The notes: a model not told the origin generated them from the letters alone. A stretch of DNA of 64,000 nucleotides from Geodermatophilus telluris (GCF_900102745.1 NZ_FMZF01000002.1:434001-498000); one strand, 5' to 3'. Positions 1 to 9,334 are shown, counted from the first letter of the stretch. Translations and numbers: made by a program.

Positions 1-465
<465 letters not shown>

Positions 466-491
466 GGGCCCGCCAGGTCCACTGAGGTCCA

Positions 492-531
492 GCACAGGGG
501 CCGTCTCCCGCGAGGGAGGCGGCCCCTGTGC
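492..531 (+). terminator. Rho-independent-type terminator of clpC
   Basis: A 12-bp perfect inverted repeat (GCACAGGGGCCG at 492-503, CGGCCCCTGTGC at 520-531) encloses an inner stem with a GCGA loop. It lies 27 bases after the clpC stop. There is no long T-tract, as is common in actinobacteria. Confidence 0.8.
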
Positions 532-710
532 CGTTCCAGGGACCCCGCGTGATGATCAGCAGAAGGACCTCCCTGCCCCCCACCACTCGCGAGCTCGCGG
601 CGGGACCCTGCAGGGAGGCCACCTCACCACCGGGTGTCCGACCCGACCGCCCACCGTCGGGTGGGACGCGCTGCGGTGGGGGAGGACGCGTTCCCAGGGA
701 GGAGGCGGTC

Positions 711-911
711 GTGGCCCGCGGTGACCACCCGAGGCGGACGCCGGTCTACGGCGGCCTGCTGATCGCCGCCGCGATGGTCGGCGCCACGCTGGTCGTCGTC
801 GAGGGCGCCGGCCTGCCGACCCCCGTCCGGGCCGTCCTGCTCGTCCTGGCCGGCCTGACCGCCCTCGCCGGCTGGCTGATGACCTTCCGCGACCTCACGC
901 CGCGCCGCTGA
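711..911 (+). CDS. Small two-helix membrane protein
   Basis: This 66-residue protein starts at GTG 711, chosen because AGGGAGGAGG (696-705) is at ribosome-binding distance. After a short basic N-terminus (ARGDHPRRTP) there are two hydrophobic segments: YGGLLIAAAMVGATLVVV, then VRAVLLVLAGLTALAGWLM. A short charged tail ends DLTPRR. I recognise no family and assign no function. Its compact hairpin topology suggests a small inner-membrane protein. It stands alone between clpC and the convergent mutY. Confidence 0.65.
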   Translation: MARGDHPRRTPVYGGLLIAAAMVGATLVVVEGAGLPTPVRAVLLVLAGLTALAGWLMTFRDLTPRR

Positions 912-924
912 CCGGCCGGCGCCG

Positions 925-1812
925 TCAGGCGGGCAGCGCGAACCGGCCGTCCTCGGTCTGCTCGACCAGGCCGTCGGCCAGCAGGGAGTCCAGGCAGCGG
1001 GCGCGCTGAGCGGCGTCGTCCCACGCGTCGTCGAGGGCGGACGCCGCCACCGGGCCCTCGGCGGCACGCAGGACGTCGAGCAGCCGGCCGCGCACCTGGC
1101 GGTCGGTCCCGGCGAACCGCTGCACCCGCCGGGGTGGCCCGTCGGCGGCGGGGCACCCGGCCAGCCGCCAGGCGCAGCGCTCGCGGACGGGGCAGACCGC
1201 ACAGCGCGGCGTCCGGGCCACGCACACCAGCGCCCCGAGCTCCATGGCCGCCACCGAGAAGCGCACCGCCCGGTCCCGGTCGGCCGGGGCCAGCGCCGCG
1301 ACGTCGGTGAGGTCCGAGGCCCGGGCGGTGCCGGCCTCCGCGCGCCCGTGCACCAGCCGGGCCACCACCCGGCGCACGTTGGTGTCCACCACCGGCTGCG
1401 GCCGGCCGTGGCCGAAGCAGGACACGGCCCGCGCGGTGTAGGTGCCGACGCCGGGCAGCGCCTCCAGGGCCGCCACGTCGGCGGGCACGGCGCCCCCGTG
1501 CCGCTCCACGAGCGCCACGGCGGTCTCCCGCAGCCGCAGCGCCCGGCGCGGGTAGCCGAGCTTGCCCCAGGCGCGGATGACCTCCGCGGGCGAGGCCGCG
1601 ACCAGGTCGGCCGGCGTGGGCCACCGGTCCACCCAGGCGCGCCAGACCGGCTCGACGCGGGCGACCGGGGTCTGCTGCAGCATCACCTCGCTGACCAGCA
1701 CCGCCCACGGGTCCACCCCCGGCCGCCGCCACGGCAGGTCGCGCGCGGCGGTGTCGTACCAGTCGACGAGGGTGTCCCCGATCTCGGCGGTCGGCACGGC
1801 AGGGGCGTCCAC
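925..1812 (-). CDS. mutY: A/G-specific adenine glycosylase
   Basis: MutY removes adenine mispaired with 8-oxoguanine. The helix-hairpin-helix is LPGVGTYTARAV, followed by the catalytic aspartate in VVDTNVRR. The second catalytic acid lies in SEVMLQQTPV. The four [4Fe-4S] cysteines follow the family spacing C-x6-C-x2-C-x5-C (CVARTPRCAVCPVRERC). At 295 residues it is shorter than the roughly 350-residue E. coli enzyme. The Nudix-like 8-oxoG recognition domain is not obvious, and only a small winged-helix-like tail follows the cluster, as is common in actinobacterial MutY. The start codon is GTG. It is convergent with the small membrane gene and divergent from the gene at 1890. Confidence 0.92.
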   Translation of the reverse strand: MDAPAVPTAEIGDTLVDWYDTAARDLPWRRPGVDPWAVLVSEVMLQQTPVARVEPVWRAWVDRWPTPADLVAASPAEVIRAWGKLGYPRRALRLRETAVALVERHGGAVPADVAALEALPGVGTYTARAVSCFGHGRPQPVVDTNVRRVVARLVHGRAEAGTARASDLTDVAALAPADRDRAVRFSVAAMELGALVCVARTPRCAVCPVRERCAWRLAGCPAADGPPRRVQRFAGTDRQVRGRLLDVLRAAEGPVAASALDDAWDDAAQRARCLDSLLADGLVEQTEDGRFALPA

Positions 1813-1876
1813 GGGGGTCCAGTCTGCCCGGCCGGGACCGCGGCGTGCCGGGGAGGAGGGGTCACCGGCCGCCGAC

Positions 1877-1882
1877 TACGGT
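1877..1882 (+). promoter_or_regulatory. -10 element, probable leaderless promoter
   Basis: TACGGT sits 7 bases before GTG 1890. The expected transcription start therefore falls on or next to the start codon, and no ribosome-binding site is present. Confidence 0.5.
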
Positions 1883-1889
1883 CCTGTGC

Positions 1890-2567
1890 GTGCTGCACCC
1901 GGTCGGGCCCCTGCCCGCCGCCGTCTACTGGCGACGGCGGCTGCTGGTGCTGGTGCTGCTGCTCGCCGTCCTCGGCGGGGGCGGGTGGGTCGGCGTCGCC
2001 CTGCTCGGCGGCCGGGACGGCGACGCCGCGGCCGCCGAGGCGACGGCCACGAGCACCGCCGCGCAGCCTCCCGCGCTCGACCGGGTGGTCCCCTCGCTGG
2101 CCAGCGTGCAGACCCCCACCCCGACGCCCACCGCCGCCCCGTCACCGTCCGAGCCGTCACCGCCGGAGCAGGAGGCCGGTGCGCCGTGCAGCGACGACGT
2201 CCTCGCACTCGAGGTGCGCTCGCCGGGCTCGGTGCCGGCGGGCTCGCAGCCGGTCCTCGAGCTCGTCGTCACCAACACCGCGGCCGTGCCCTGCACCCGC
2301 GTGCTCGACCAGGAGCTGCAGGAGATCGTGCTGCTCGACGGGTCCGGCGCGCGGCTGTGGGGGAGCAACGACTGCTTCCCCGAGCAGAGCGACGACACCC
2401 GCACGCTCGCCCCGGGTGAGCAGGTGGTGTTCCCGCTGACCTGGGGCGGGCTGACCAGCGAGCCGACCTGCACCGCCGAGCGCGTGCCGGTGGGGCCGGG
2501 GCAGTACGTGCTGCGCGCCCGGCTGGACACCGAGACCAGCCCGGACGCCGCCCTCCAGGTCACCTGA
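1890..2567 (+). CDS. Membrane-anchored secreted protein of unknown function
   Basis: The start at GTG 1890 is taken from the -10 element TACGGT 7 bases upstream, a leaderless arrangement. The 225-residue protein has a short N-terminus, then RRRLLVLVLLLAVLGGG as a membrane anchor. A Pro/Thr/Ala-rich linker (about residues 60-95) is followed by an extracytoplasmic domain of about 125 residues with three or four cysteines. That domain resembles the immunoglobulin-like folds seen in actinobacterial secreted proteins (VLELVVTNTAAVPC, then LAPGEQVVFPLTW). I infer a surface-exposed domain and cannot name a function. Confidence 0.75.
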   Translation: MLHPVGPLPAAVYWRRRLLVLVLLLAVLGGGGWVGVALLGGRDGDAAAAEATATSTAAQPPALDRVVPSLASVQTPTPTPTAAPSPSEPSPPEQEAGAPCSDDVLALEVRSPGSVPAGSQPVLELVVTNTAAVPCTRVLDQELQEIVLLDGSGARLWGSNDCFPEQSDDTRTLAPGEQVVFPLTWGGLTSEPTCTAERVPVGPGQYVLRARLDTETSPDAALQVT

Positions 2568-2571
2568 GTGT

Positions 2572-2627
2572 GGCCCTCCTGCAGGGGCCCGCTGCGAGCT
2601 TGCGAGCGGTGGGGGGCAGGAGGGTCC
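2572..2627. terminator. Bidirectional terminator between convergent genes
   Basis: GGCCCTCCTGC (2572-2582) pairs with GCAGGAGGGTCC (2616-2627, one bulged base). It sits between the stop of the + gene at 2567 and the stop of disA at 2632. TTTCT follows on the + strand. Confidence 0.65.
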
Positions 2628-2631
2628 TTTC

Positions 2632-3720
2632 TCAGCTGTAGCGGTCGAGGATCGAGGTCTCGGCCAGCCGGGACAGGCCCTCGCGGATCCCGCGGGCGCG
2701 CGCCTCGCCGACGCCCTCGACGGCGAGCAGGTCCTCGATGGTGGCGGCCAGCAGCTTCTGCAGGCCGCCGAAGTGGTCGACCAGCCGGTCGATGATCCCG
2801 GCCGGCAGGCGGGGCACGCGCGCCAGCAGCCGGTAGCCGCGGGGGCTGACGGGGGAGTCGAGGGCCTCGGCCGAGGTGGGCAGGCCGTAGCAGCGGGCGA
2901 CCGCGGAGAGGTCGAGCAGCTCGGTGGCCGACAGCGCCCGCAGGTCGGTGAGCACCTGCTCGATGCTGCGGGGCCGCCGTCCGCCGCCGCCGGGGAGGTA
3001 GTCGCGCACCAGCAGCGCGCGGTCCTCCTCGACCCCGGCCAGCATCTCGTCGAGCTGCAGCGCCAGCAGCCGGCCGTCGGTGCCCAGCTCGACGACGAAG
3101 CCCTCGATCTCGTCGGCGATCCGGCGCACCATCTCCAGCCGCTGGCTGACGCTCATCGCGTCGCGGACGGTGACCAGGTCCTCGATCTCCAGCGCCGACA
3201 GCGTGCTGGCCACCTCGTCGAGGCGCAGCTTGTAGCGCTCCAGCGCCGCGAGGGCCTGGTTGGCGCGCGCCAGGATCGTCGTCGGGTGCTCGAGGGTGTA
3301 GCGCCGCCCGGCCACGTAGACGCTGATGATGTGCATGGACTGGCTGACCGAGATGACCGGGAAGCCGGTCTGCACGGCCACCCGCTCGGCGGTGCGGTGC
3401 CGGGTGCCCGACTCCTCGGTGGGGACCGTCGGGTCGGGCATCAGGTGCACGCCGGCGCGCACGATCCGCAGCCCGTCGGAGGACAGGATGACCGCGCCGT
3501 CCATCTTCGCCAGCTCGCGCAGCCGGGTGGCCGACAGCGCGACGTCGAGGGCGAACCCGCCGGTGCAGATCGACTCCACGACCCGGTCGTAGCCGAGCGC
3601 GATCAGGGCGCCCGTGCGACCGGCCAGGATGCGCTCCAGGCCGTCGCGCAGCGCCGTCCCGGGGGCGATGCGGCCGAGGAGCTCCCGGAGGGCGACCTCG
3701 GAGTCCACAGCGGGCGGCAC
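2632..3720 (-). CDS. disA: Diadenylate cyclase / DNA-integrity scanning protein DisA
   Basis: DisA condenses two ATP into cyclic di-AMP and scans DNA for branched structures. The DAC domain shows the DGA motif (KMDGAVIL) and the RHR motif ([11 protein letters not shown]). The C-terminal helix-hairpin-helix is seen as [20 protein letters not shown] place the start at GTG 3720 (362 residues, [14 protein letters not shown]) because AGGAG lies 6 bases upstream. The frame is open to GTG 3768, but a -10-like TAGACT (3755-3760) lies between the two starts. The length is normal for actinobacterial DisA. It lies downstream of radA in the same orientation, the usual pairing. Confidence 0.93.
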   Translation of the reverse strand: MPPAVDSEVALRELLGRIAPGTALRDGLERILAGRTGALIALGYDRVVESICTGGFALDVALSATRLRELAKMDGAVILSSDGLRIVRAGVHLMPDPTVPTEESGTRHRTAERVAVQTGFPVISVSQSMHIISVYVAGRRYTLEHPTTILARANQALAALERYKLRLDEVASTLSALEIEDLVTVRDAMSVSQRLEMVRRIADEIEGFVVELGTDGRLLALQLDEMLAGVEEDRALLVRDYLPGGGGRRPRSIEQVLTDLRALSATELLDLSAVARCYGLPTSAEALDSPVSPRGYRLLARVPRLPAGIIDRLVDHFGGLQKLLAATIEDLLAVEGVGEARARGIREGLSRLAETSILDRYS

Positions 3721-3754
3721 GGGCGCTCCTGACGTCGACGTGGTGCGGCGGCCG

Positions 3755-3760
3755 AGTCTA
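3755..3760 (-). promoter_or_regulatory. -10 element of disA
   Basis: TAGACT on the minus strand, about 35 bases before the GTG with a good ribosome-binding site. It suggests that disA has its own promoter in addition to any readthrough from radA. Confidence 0.45.
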
Positions 3761-3810
3761 CGTGGCACGCCTGCCGGCCGGTCGCGAGCGGGGTGCGGCG
3801 GGCGGGCGGC

Positions 3811-5184
3811 TCACCCGGGGAACAGCGAGGACAGCGCCGCGCCGAGGTCGGGCACCTCCATCAGCCGGATGCCCTTGGGGGCGGGGCCGGCATCGGGCGG
3901 CACGAGCGCCAGCCGGTAGCCCTGCCGGGCGGCCTCGGCCAGCCGCCGCCCGGTGCCGCCGACCCGCCGGATCTCGCCGGACAGGCCGACCTCGCCGAGC
4001 GCGATCAGGCCCTCGGGCAGGGGCGTGTCCCGGGACGCGGACGCGATGGCCAGCGCCAGCGCCAGGTCGGCCGCGGGCTCGGCGATCTTCACCCCGCCGA
4101 CGGAGGCGGCGAACACGTCGGCGTCGGCCAGCCGCACGCCGCCGCGCCGCTCGACGACGGCGTTGACCATCGCCACCCGCTGGGAGTCCAGCCCGCTGAC
4201 CGCCCGCCGCGGGGAGCCGCCGCCGGCGCTGGTGGCCACCAGCGCCTGCACCTCGGCCAGCAGCGGCCGGCTGCCCTCCATGGTCACCGTGACGCAGCTG
4301 CCCGGGACCGCGGCGGTGCGCCGGGAGACGAACAGGTGCGAGGGGTCGGGGACGCCGACCACGCCGCCGTCGCCGATCTCGAAGCAGCCGATCTCGTCGG
4401 CGGGGCCGAACCGGTTCTTGGTGGCCCGCACCAGGCGCAGGGTCGAGTGCCGCTCGCCGTCGAAGGAGACGACGACGTCGACGAGGTGCTCCAGCGACCG
4501 GGGGCCGGCGATCGCGCCGTCCTTGGTCACGTGCCCGACCAGGATGGTGGTCATCCCGCGGGACTTGGCGACGGCGGTGAGCGCGGTGGCCACCGCCCGC
4601 ACCTGGGTGGCCCCGCCGTCGGTGCCGTCGACGGCCGGGGAGCGGACGGTCTGCACGCTGTCGAGGACCAGCAGCGACGGGGCCACCTGCTCGACGTGGG
4701 CCAGCACCGCCGACAGCTCGGTCTCCGCGGCGAGGTAGAGCCGGTCGTGCAGGGCGCCGATCCGCTCGGCGCGCAGCCGCACCTGGGCCGCGGACTCCTC
4801 CCCGGAGACCACCAGCGTCGGGCCGTTGCCCTCGGCGACGCGGTGGGCGACCTCGAGCAGCAGCGTGGACTTGCCCACCCCCGGCTCGCCGGCGACCAGG
4901 ACCACCGCGCCGGGCACCAGCCCGCCGCCGAGCACCCGGTCGAACTCGGGGATGCCGGTGGGGACGGCGCGCGCGCCGGTCAGCTCGACCTGGGCGATCG
5001 GCCGGGCGGGGGCGGTGACCGGGCCGGCCGCCACCGAGCGCAGCGCCGCGGCCGGCGGTCCGGCCTCCTGCAGCGTCCCCCAGGCCTGGCACTCGGGGCA
5101 GCGGCCGACCCACTTCGCCGAGGCGTAGCCGCACTCGGTGCAGCGGTGGGCGGGGCGGGCGGCCTTCACTCCGGACGGGGGCAT
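3811..5184 (-). CDS. radA: DNA repair protein RadA (Sms)
   Basis: RadA is a RecA-like ATPase that promotes branch migration in recombination. Its layout is complete. An N-terminal C4 zinc finger (CTECGYASAKWVGRCPEC) is followed by Walker A GEPGVGKST near residue 100, the family-specific KNRFG motif (RATKNRFGPADEIG), and a C-terminal Lon-protease-like domain (GGVKIAEPAADLALALAIAS). The length of 457 residues is typical. The start is ATG 5184. The disA gene lies 90 bases downstream, so the two may be co-transcribed. Confidence 0.95.
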   Translation of the reverse strand: MPPSGVKAARPAHRCTECGYASAKWVGRCPECQAWGTLQEAGPPAAALRSVAAGPVTAPARPIAQVELTGARAVPTGIPEFDRVLGGGLVPGAVVLVAGEPGVGKSTLLLEVAHRVAEGNGPTLVVSGEESAAQVRLRAERIGALHDRLYLAAETELSAVLAHVEQVAPSLLVLDSVQTVRSPAVDGTDGGATQVRAVATALTAVAKSRGMTTILVGHVTKDGAIAGPRSLEHLVDVVVSFDGERHSTLRLVRATKNRFGPADEIGCFEIGDGGVVGVPDPSHLFVSRRTAAVPGSCVTVTMEGSRPLLAEVQALVATSAGGGSPRRAVSGLDSQRVAMVNAVVERRGGVRLADADVFAASVGGVKIAEPAADLALALAIASASRDTPLPEGLIALGEVGLSGEIRRVGGTGRRLAEAARQGYRLALVPPDAGPAPKGIRLMEVPDLGAALSSLFPG

Positions 5185-5241
5185 GCCGCCACGGTAGGTG
5201 CGGCTACCGACACTCCCGGGGAGGACGCAGGGGGCCCCGCG

Positions 5242-5934
5242 TCACTCCGCCTCGGTGTTGGGCTCGTCCGACTCCTCCTCGGTGTCGAACTCGAAGGGCT
5301 CGCCGCGCTCGACCTCCTCCTCGGGGCCGGCCACGACCGCCTGCACGGTGATCTCGCCGGCCTGCTCGAAGGTGAAGGTCAGCGTCAGGTTCTGCCCGGG
5401 GGTGAGCGGCTCGGCGAGGTCCTGCAGGGTCACCGTCGCGCCGTCCTCCCGCCCGATGTAGAGGGCGGTGTCGGCGGGGACGTCCAGCGACAGCTGCGAG
5501 CTCGCCGTCGGGGAGGCGCTGGTCGGGGCGGCGGCGGTGGGCGGCGCGGCCGGGGTGGCGCCGGTCGAGCCCGGGGTGGGCGTCGCCGTGGGCTGGTCGC
5601 CGGCGGGGGAGGACGGGGAGGGCGTCGGGCCGGTGCCGGCCACCTGCAGGCCGCTGAAGCCCTCGCCCTCGATGTCGGTGAGGGTGTCGTCGGCGTTCGA
5701 CGTGTTGACGACCGTGACGATCAGCTCGGCGTCGTCCCCCTCCTCGTACTGCCCCTCCTCGGGGTAGGCGATCAGCACCTGGCGCAGCAGGACGTCCTCG
5801 ACCTGCGCCTGGGGGCCGACCTTGTCGCGGTCCTGCGTGCCGGTCTGGGAGACCTGCCCGGCGCTGCAGGCACCGAGGACGACCGGGGCGATCACGAGGG
5901 CACCCATCACGGCGGCGCTCTTCGCGCGGTTCAC
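5242..5934 (-). CDS. Lipoprotein with Pro/Thr-rich linker
   Basis: This 230-residue exported lipoprotein has the signal peptide MNRAKSAAVMGALVIAPVVL and lipobox VLGAC, with lipidation at Cys23. A GGAGGT ribosome-binding site precedes the GTG start. A beta-rich N-terminal half (ELIVTVVNTSNADDTLTD) is followed by a Pro/Ala/Thr/Ser linker. A second beta segment follows, with LTPGQNLTLTFTFEQAGEITV and a highly acidic C-terminus. The folds recall the copper-chaperone/immunoglobulin-like lipoproteins of actinobacteria, but I see no metal-binding His/Met cluster. The function is unassigned. Confidence 0.8.
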   Translation of the reverse strand: MNRAKSAAVMGALVIAPVVLGACSAGQVSQTGTQDRDKVGPQAQVEDVLLRQVLIAYPEEGQYEEGDDAELIVTVVNTSNADDTLTDIEGEGFSGLQVAGTGPTPSPSSPAGDQPTATPTPGSTGATPAAPPTAAAPTSASPTASSQLSLDVPADTALYIGREDGATVTLQDLAEPLTPGQNLTLTFTFEQAGEITVQAVVAGPEEEVERGEPFEFDTEEESDEPNTEAE

Positions 5935-6043
5935 AGCGGTCGACCTCCAGCGGGGAACACGTGCCGGCCACCGTGGGGATCGGTGGCCCGAGTCGCGCCG
6001 AGCCTAACGGTCGACCCACCATGTCCGCCGGGAGGTGAGGCGG

Positions 6044-7612
6044 GTGGAGCGACCGGCGACGGGCGGTGCGGCGGCGGGGGAACGGGACCCGGCGCTGGCC
6101 GACTTCCCCGAGCGGTCGCCGGGCACCCGCCGCTGGCTGTTCGCCGACCAGCTCGGCCCGCACTTCCTCGACGCGCCCGACCAGCCGGTCCTGCTCGTCG
6201 AGTCGAAGGCCGTCTTCGCCCGCCGCCGGTTCCACCGGCAGAAGGCGCACCTCGTGCTCTCCGCGCTGCGCCACCGCGCCGCCGAGCTCGGCGACCGGGC
6301 CGACCTCCACCGGGTCACCACCTACGCCGAGGCGCTCGACCGGTACGACGAGCCGCTCAGCGTCTGCGCGCCCACCACCTGGAGCAGCCGCGACTACGTG
6401 CTGCAGCGCCCCGGCCTCGAGGTGCTCGCCGCGCGCGGCTTCGTCAGCAGCCAGGGCGAGTTCGCCCGGTGGGTCGAGGGCCGCGGCGGCCGCCGGCTGC
6501 TCATGGAGGACTTCTACCGCGACGCCCGCCGCCGGCTCGGCGTCCTCATGGACGGCGCCGAGCCGCTGGGCGGGCGGTGGAACTACGACCAGGAGAACCG
6601 CGAGCCCGCCCCCCGCGACGGCCGCTCACCGGCGCCGGAGCCGTGGTGGCCGGCCGAGGACGAGATCGACGAGCAGGTGCGCGCCGACCTCGACCGCTGG
6701 GAGGCCGACGGCGAGGTCTCCTTCGTCGGGGACGACGGCCCGCGGCTGTTCCCGGTCACCCGCGAGGAGGCGCTCACCCGGCTGCACGACTTCCTCACCC
6801 AGCGGCTGGGCGTCTTCGGCCCGCACGAGGACGCGATGCTCGCCGGCGAGCGCTGGCTGGCCCACTCGCTGCTGTCGCCGGCGATGAACCTCGGCCTGCT
6901 CGACCCGCTGGAGGTGGTGCACGCCGCCGAGGACGTCGCCCGGGCCCGCGCCGCCGACGGCGACCCGCTGCCGCTGAACTCCGTCGAGGGCTTCGTCCGG
7001 CAGGTCATGGGCTGGCGGGACTACATCTGGCACACCTACTGGCACTTCGGCCGGCACTACCGGCACGCCAACGCCCTGCGCGCGACCGAGCCGGTGCCCG
7101 GCTGGCTGGCCGACCTCGACGACGGCGCCGTCGACGCCGCGTGCCTGTCCGGCGTCCTCGGCGACCTGCGCCGCGACGGGTGGGTGCACCACATCCCGCG
7201 GCTGATGGTGCTCGGCAACTACGCGCTGCAGCGCGGGATCGACCCGCTGGCGATGACCGACTGGTTCCACCGCACGTTCGTCGACGGCTACGACTGGGTG
7301 ATGGTCGCCAACGTCGTCGGCATGAGCCAGCACGCCGACGGCGGGGCGCTGGCCACCAAGCCCTACGCCGCCGGCGGCGCCTACATCGACCGGATGAGCG
7401 ACTACTGCCGCGGCTGCTCCTACGACCCGCGGCAGCGCCTGGGCGAGGACGCCTGCCCCTACACGGCCGGCTACTGGGCCTTCCTGGAGCGCAACCGCGA
7501 GCGGCTGGCCGGCAACCTGCGGATGCGCCGTCCGCTGCAGGGCCTCGACCGGCTCAAGGACCTCCCGCTGGTCGTCGAGCAGGAGGTCGCCCGGGGCACC
7601 AGCCCGCCCTGA
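6044..7612 (+). CDS. Photolyase-related protein (DPRP/Fe-S bacterial cryptochrome-photolyase family)
   Basis: The start GTG 6044 follows GGGAGGTGAGG (6030-6040). The 522-residue protein opens with an alpha/beta nucleotide-binding domain (RRWLFADQLGPHF) and ends in an FAD-binding helical domain (VRQVMGWRDYIWHTYW, then GWVHHIPRLMVLGNYAL). Four cysteines match the [4Fe-4S] ligands of this class: one in DAACLSGVLGD and three in CRGCSYDPRQRLGEDAC. Characterised members such as PhrB repair (6-4) photoproducts or act as light sensors. It is transcribed toward, but separately from, the sigma factor that follows. Light-driven repair versus signalling cannot be decided from sequence alone. Confidence 0.9.
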   Translation: MERPATGGAAAGERDPALADFPERSPGTRRWLFADQLGPHFLDAPDQPVLLVESKAVFARRRFHRQKAHLVLSALRHRAAELGDRADLHRVTTYAEALDRYDEPLSVCAPTTWSSRDYVLQRPGLEVLAARGFVSSQGEFARWVEGRGGRRLLMEDFYRDARRRLGVLMDGAEPLGGRWNYDQENREPAPRDGRSPAPEPWWPAEDEIDEQVRADLDRWEADGEVSFVGDDGPRLFPVTREEALTRLHDFLTQRLGVFGPHEDAMLAGERWLAHSLLSPAMNLGLLDPLEVVHAAEDVARARAADGDPLPLNSVEGFVRQVMGWRDYIWHTYWHFGRHYRHANALRATEPVPGWLADLDDGAVDAACLSGVLGDLRRDGWVHHIPRLMVLGNYALQRGIDPLAMTDWFHRTFVDGYDWVMVANVVGMSQHADGGALATKPYAAGGAYIDRMSDYCRGCSYDPRQRLGEDACPYTAGYWAFLERNRERLAGNLRMRRPLQGLDRLKDLPLVVEQEVARGTSPP

Positions 7613-7700
7613 CCGCCTCCCCGGACGGGGGACAGCGGTCCAGTTCCGTGCCGCACCTGCCGATGCCTGCTCCGCACAGGGGGAACGGCAGGAGGTGCGG

Positions 7701-8324
7701 ATGGCGACGGGACCGGCGTTCGACGACGTCCTCGCGGCGGCCCAGGCGGGCGCGGCGTGGGCCTTCGAGGTGCTCTACCGCGACCTCTCCCCGGCGGTGA
7801 CCGGCTACCTGCGGGTGCACGGCGCCGCGGACGCCGACGACCTGGCCAGCGAGACGTTCCTCGCGGTGTTCCGCGGCCTCGGCGGCTTCTCCGGCGACGA
7901 GGACGCGCTGCGCTCGTGGGTGTTCACCATCGCCCACCGGCGACTGGTCGACGAGTGGCGCCGGCGCAGCCGCCGCCCCCAGCTGGCCGACGACGGCGCC
8001 GACGCGCTGCCCGAGACGCCCGGCGGCGACGTCGAGGACGACGTCCTCGCCCGGCTGGGCACCGAGACCGTGCACCGGATGTGCGCCGACCTGCCCGCCG
8101 ACCAGCGCTCGGTGCTGCTGCTGCGGGTGCTCGCCGACCTGACCGTGGAGCAGGTGGCGGCGGTGATGGACCGCTCGACCGGCTCGGTCAAGGCGCTGCA
8201 GCGGCGCGGGCTGCGGACACTGCGCGCCCGGCTCGAGCCGGCCGGTGCCCCCCGGACGGGTGAGACGGCTGTGGCGGGGCGCGCACCCTTCCCGGCCCGC
8301 CCGGCGATGACGGGAGCGAGATGA
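7701..8324 (+). CDS. ECF-type RNA polymerase sigma factor
   Basis: ATG 7701 follows GGAGGT. The 207-residue protein has sigma region 2 (about residues 20-85, ADADDLASETFLAVFRGL, then LRSWVFTIAHRRLVDEWRRR). It also has region 4 (about 125-185, LPADQRSVLLLRVLADLT, then STGSVKALQRRGLRTLRARL). The short spacer between regions 2 and 4 marks it as group IV (ECF). The stop overlaps the start of the next gene (ATGA), so the two are translationally coupled. That neighbour is a likely membrane partner that could control the sigma factor. Confidence 0.93.
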   Translation: MATGPAFDDVLAAAQAGAAWAFEVLYRDLSPAVTGYLRVHGAADADDLASETFLAVFRGLGGFSGDEDALRSWVFTIAHRRLVDEWRRRSRRPQLADDGADALPETPGGDVEDDVLARLGTETVHRMCADLPADQRSVLLLRVLADLTVEQVAAVMDRSTGSVKALQRRGLRTLRARLEPAGAPRTGETAVAGRAPFPARPAMTGAR

Positions 8325-9295
8325 CCACGCCAGCCGACGCCCGGACCGACGAGGAGGCCTTCGCGGCCTGCCTCGCCGGGCGGCCCGTGCCCACGGGCGC
8401 CGCGCACCTGACCGCGTTCACCGACGCGGTCCGGGCCGCGGCCACCGCGCCCGGGCGGCCCTCCGCCGCCCTGGCCGAGCTGCTGGCGACCGGTCTGCTC
8501 ACCGACCAGTCGGAACCGTCCACGCGGACGACCGGGCAGCCCGCCCGGGCCTCACGGAAGAGACCCCGCATGATCCTCAGCACCCTCACCGCCAAGCTCG
8601 CCGCCGCCGGCATCGCCGCCAAGGCCGCCGCCGCGACCGGCGTCGTCGCCGTGGCCCTCACCGGCACCGTGACGACGATCGCCGCCACCGAGGAGCCCAC
8701 GGCCCCGGTCGAGACCGTCGTCGACAGCCAGCCCGCCGACGGCGAGGGCACCGGCGAGGTCCCCGCCCCGGTGGTCACCACCCCCGAGGACGGCGAGCCC
8801 GCGCCGGCCGACCCCCAGCCCGCGCCGGTGGTCGTCGAGCCCGCGCCGGCCGACCCCGAGGCGCCGGCGCCGGTCGTCGGCGACCCGGCCGAGGTGCCCG
8901 GCGACGACACCGAGGAGCCGGAGCTCTCCGCGTCGGGCCTGACCGAGACCGAGTGGGCCGCCGGCCCGGCCGTGGGCCAGTCCTTCGGCTCGTGGGTCAG
9001 CGAGGGCGCGACCATGGGCTGGGCCACCGGAGAGCGCGTCAGCGCGGCCGCCCACAAGCGCAACGCCGACCGCCAGGCCGCCCGCGCCGGCGTGGCCCCG
9101 GCCCCGGCCCCCGCGCCGGCGCCCGCCCCGGCCCCCGTCCCGGTGGACGACACCGCGCCGGCCCCGGTCCAGCAGGCCGCTCCCGCCCCGGCCCCGGCCC
9201 CGGCGCCTGCCGCGACCGGCACCGGCGGTGGCCACGGCAACGGCGGTGGCAACGGCAACGCGGGCGGCAACGGCAACGGCAACGGCCGGAAGTGA
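8321..9295 (+). CDS. Membrane protein coupled to ECF sigma factor, probable anti-sigma-like partner
   Basis: The start ATG overlaps the sigma stop by 4 bases. The 324-residue protein has a helical cytoplasmic N-terminus of about 80 residues and a single hydrophobic Ala-rich stretch (GIAAKAAAATGVVAVALTGT). After it comes a long extracytoplasmic Pro/Ala/Glu region and a Gly/Asn tail (GHGNGGGNGN). Position and topology suggest an anti-sigma or regulatory partner, but no zinc-binding anti-sigma motif (HxxxCxxC) is present, so this is inference. The hydrophobic module recurs in the protein at 47138-47896. Confidence 0.75.
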   Translation: MTTPADARTDEEAFAACLAGRPVPTGAAHLTAFTDAVRAAATAPGRPSAALAELLATGLLTDQSEPSTRTTGQPARASRKRPRMILSTLTAKLAAAGIAAKAAAATGVVAVALTGTVTTIAATEEPTAPVETVVDSQPADGEGTGEVPAPVVTTPEDGEPAPADPQPAPVVVEPAPADPEAPAPVVGDPAEVPGDDTEEPELSASGLTETEWAAGPAVGQSFGSWVSEGATMGWATGERVSAAAHKRNADRQAARAGVAPAPAPAPAPAPAPVPVDDTAPAPVQQAAPAPAPAPAPAATGTGGGHGNGGGNGNAGGNGNGNGRK

Positions 9296-9300
9296 GCCAG

Positions 9301-9334
9301 GGCGGGGCCGTGCTCAGGTGAGCGCGGCCCCGCC
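9301..9334. terminator. Bidirectional terminator
   Basis: GGCGGGGCCGTGCTC (9301-9315), loop AGGT, then GAGCGCGGCCCCGCC (9320-9334), a 15-bp stem with one G-T pair. It serves the + gene ending at 9295 and overlaps the stop codon of the convergent prenyltransferase gene. Confidence 0.8.

Noticed and set aside
3793..7800. A very long + strand open frame across radA and the photolyase-like gene
   Set aside because: It is antisense or out of frame to clearly recognised genes, has Arg/Gly/His-rich composition typical of GC-rich shadow frames, and no domain.
9080..9295. Regular short repeats resembling a repeat array
   Set aside because: They encode Pro/Ala and Gly/Asn low-complexity protein in frame; there are no spacers, so not CRISPR.
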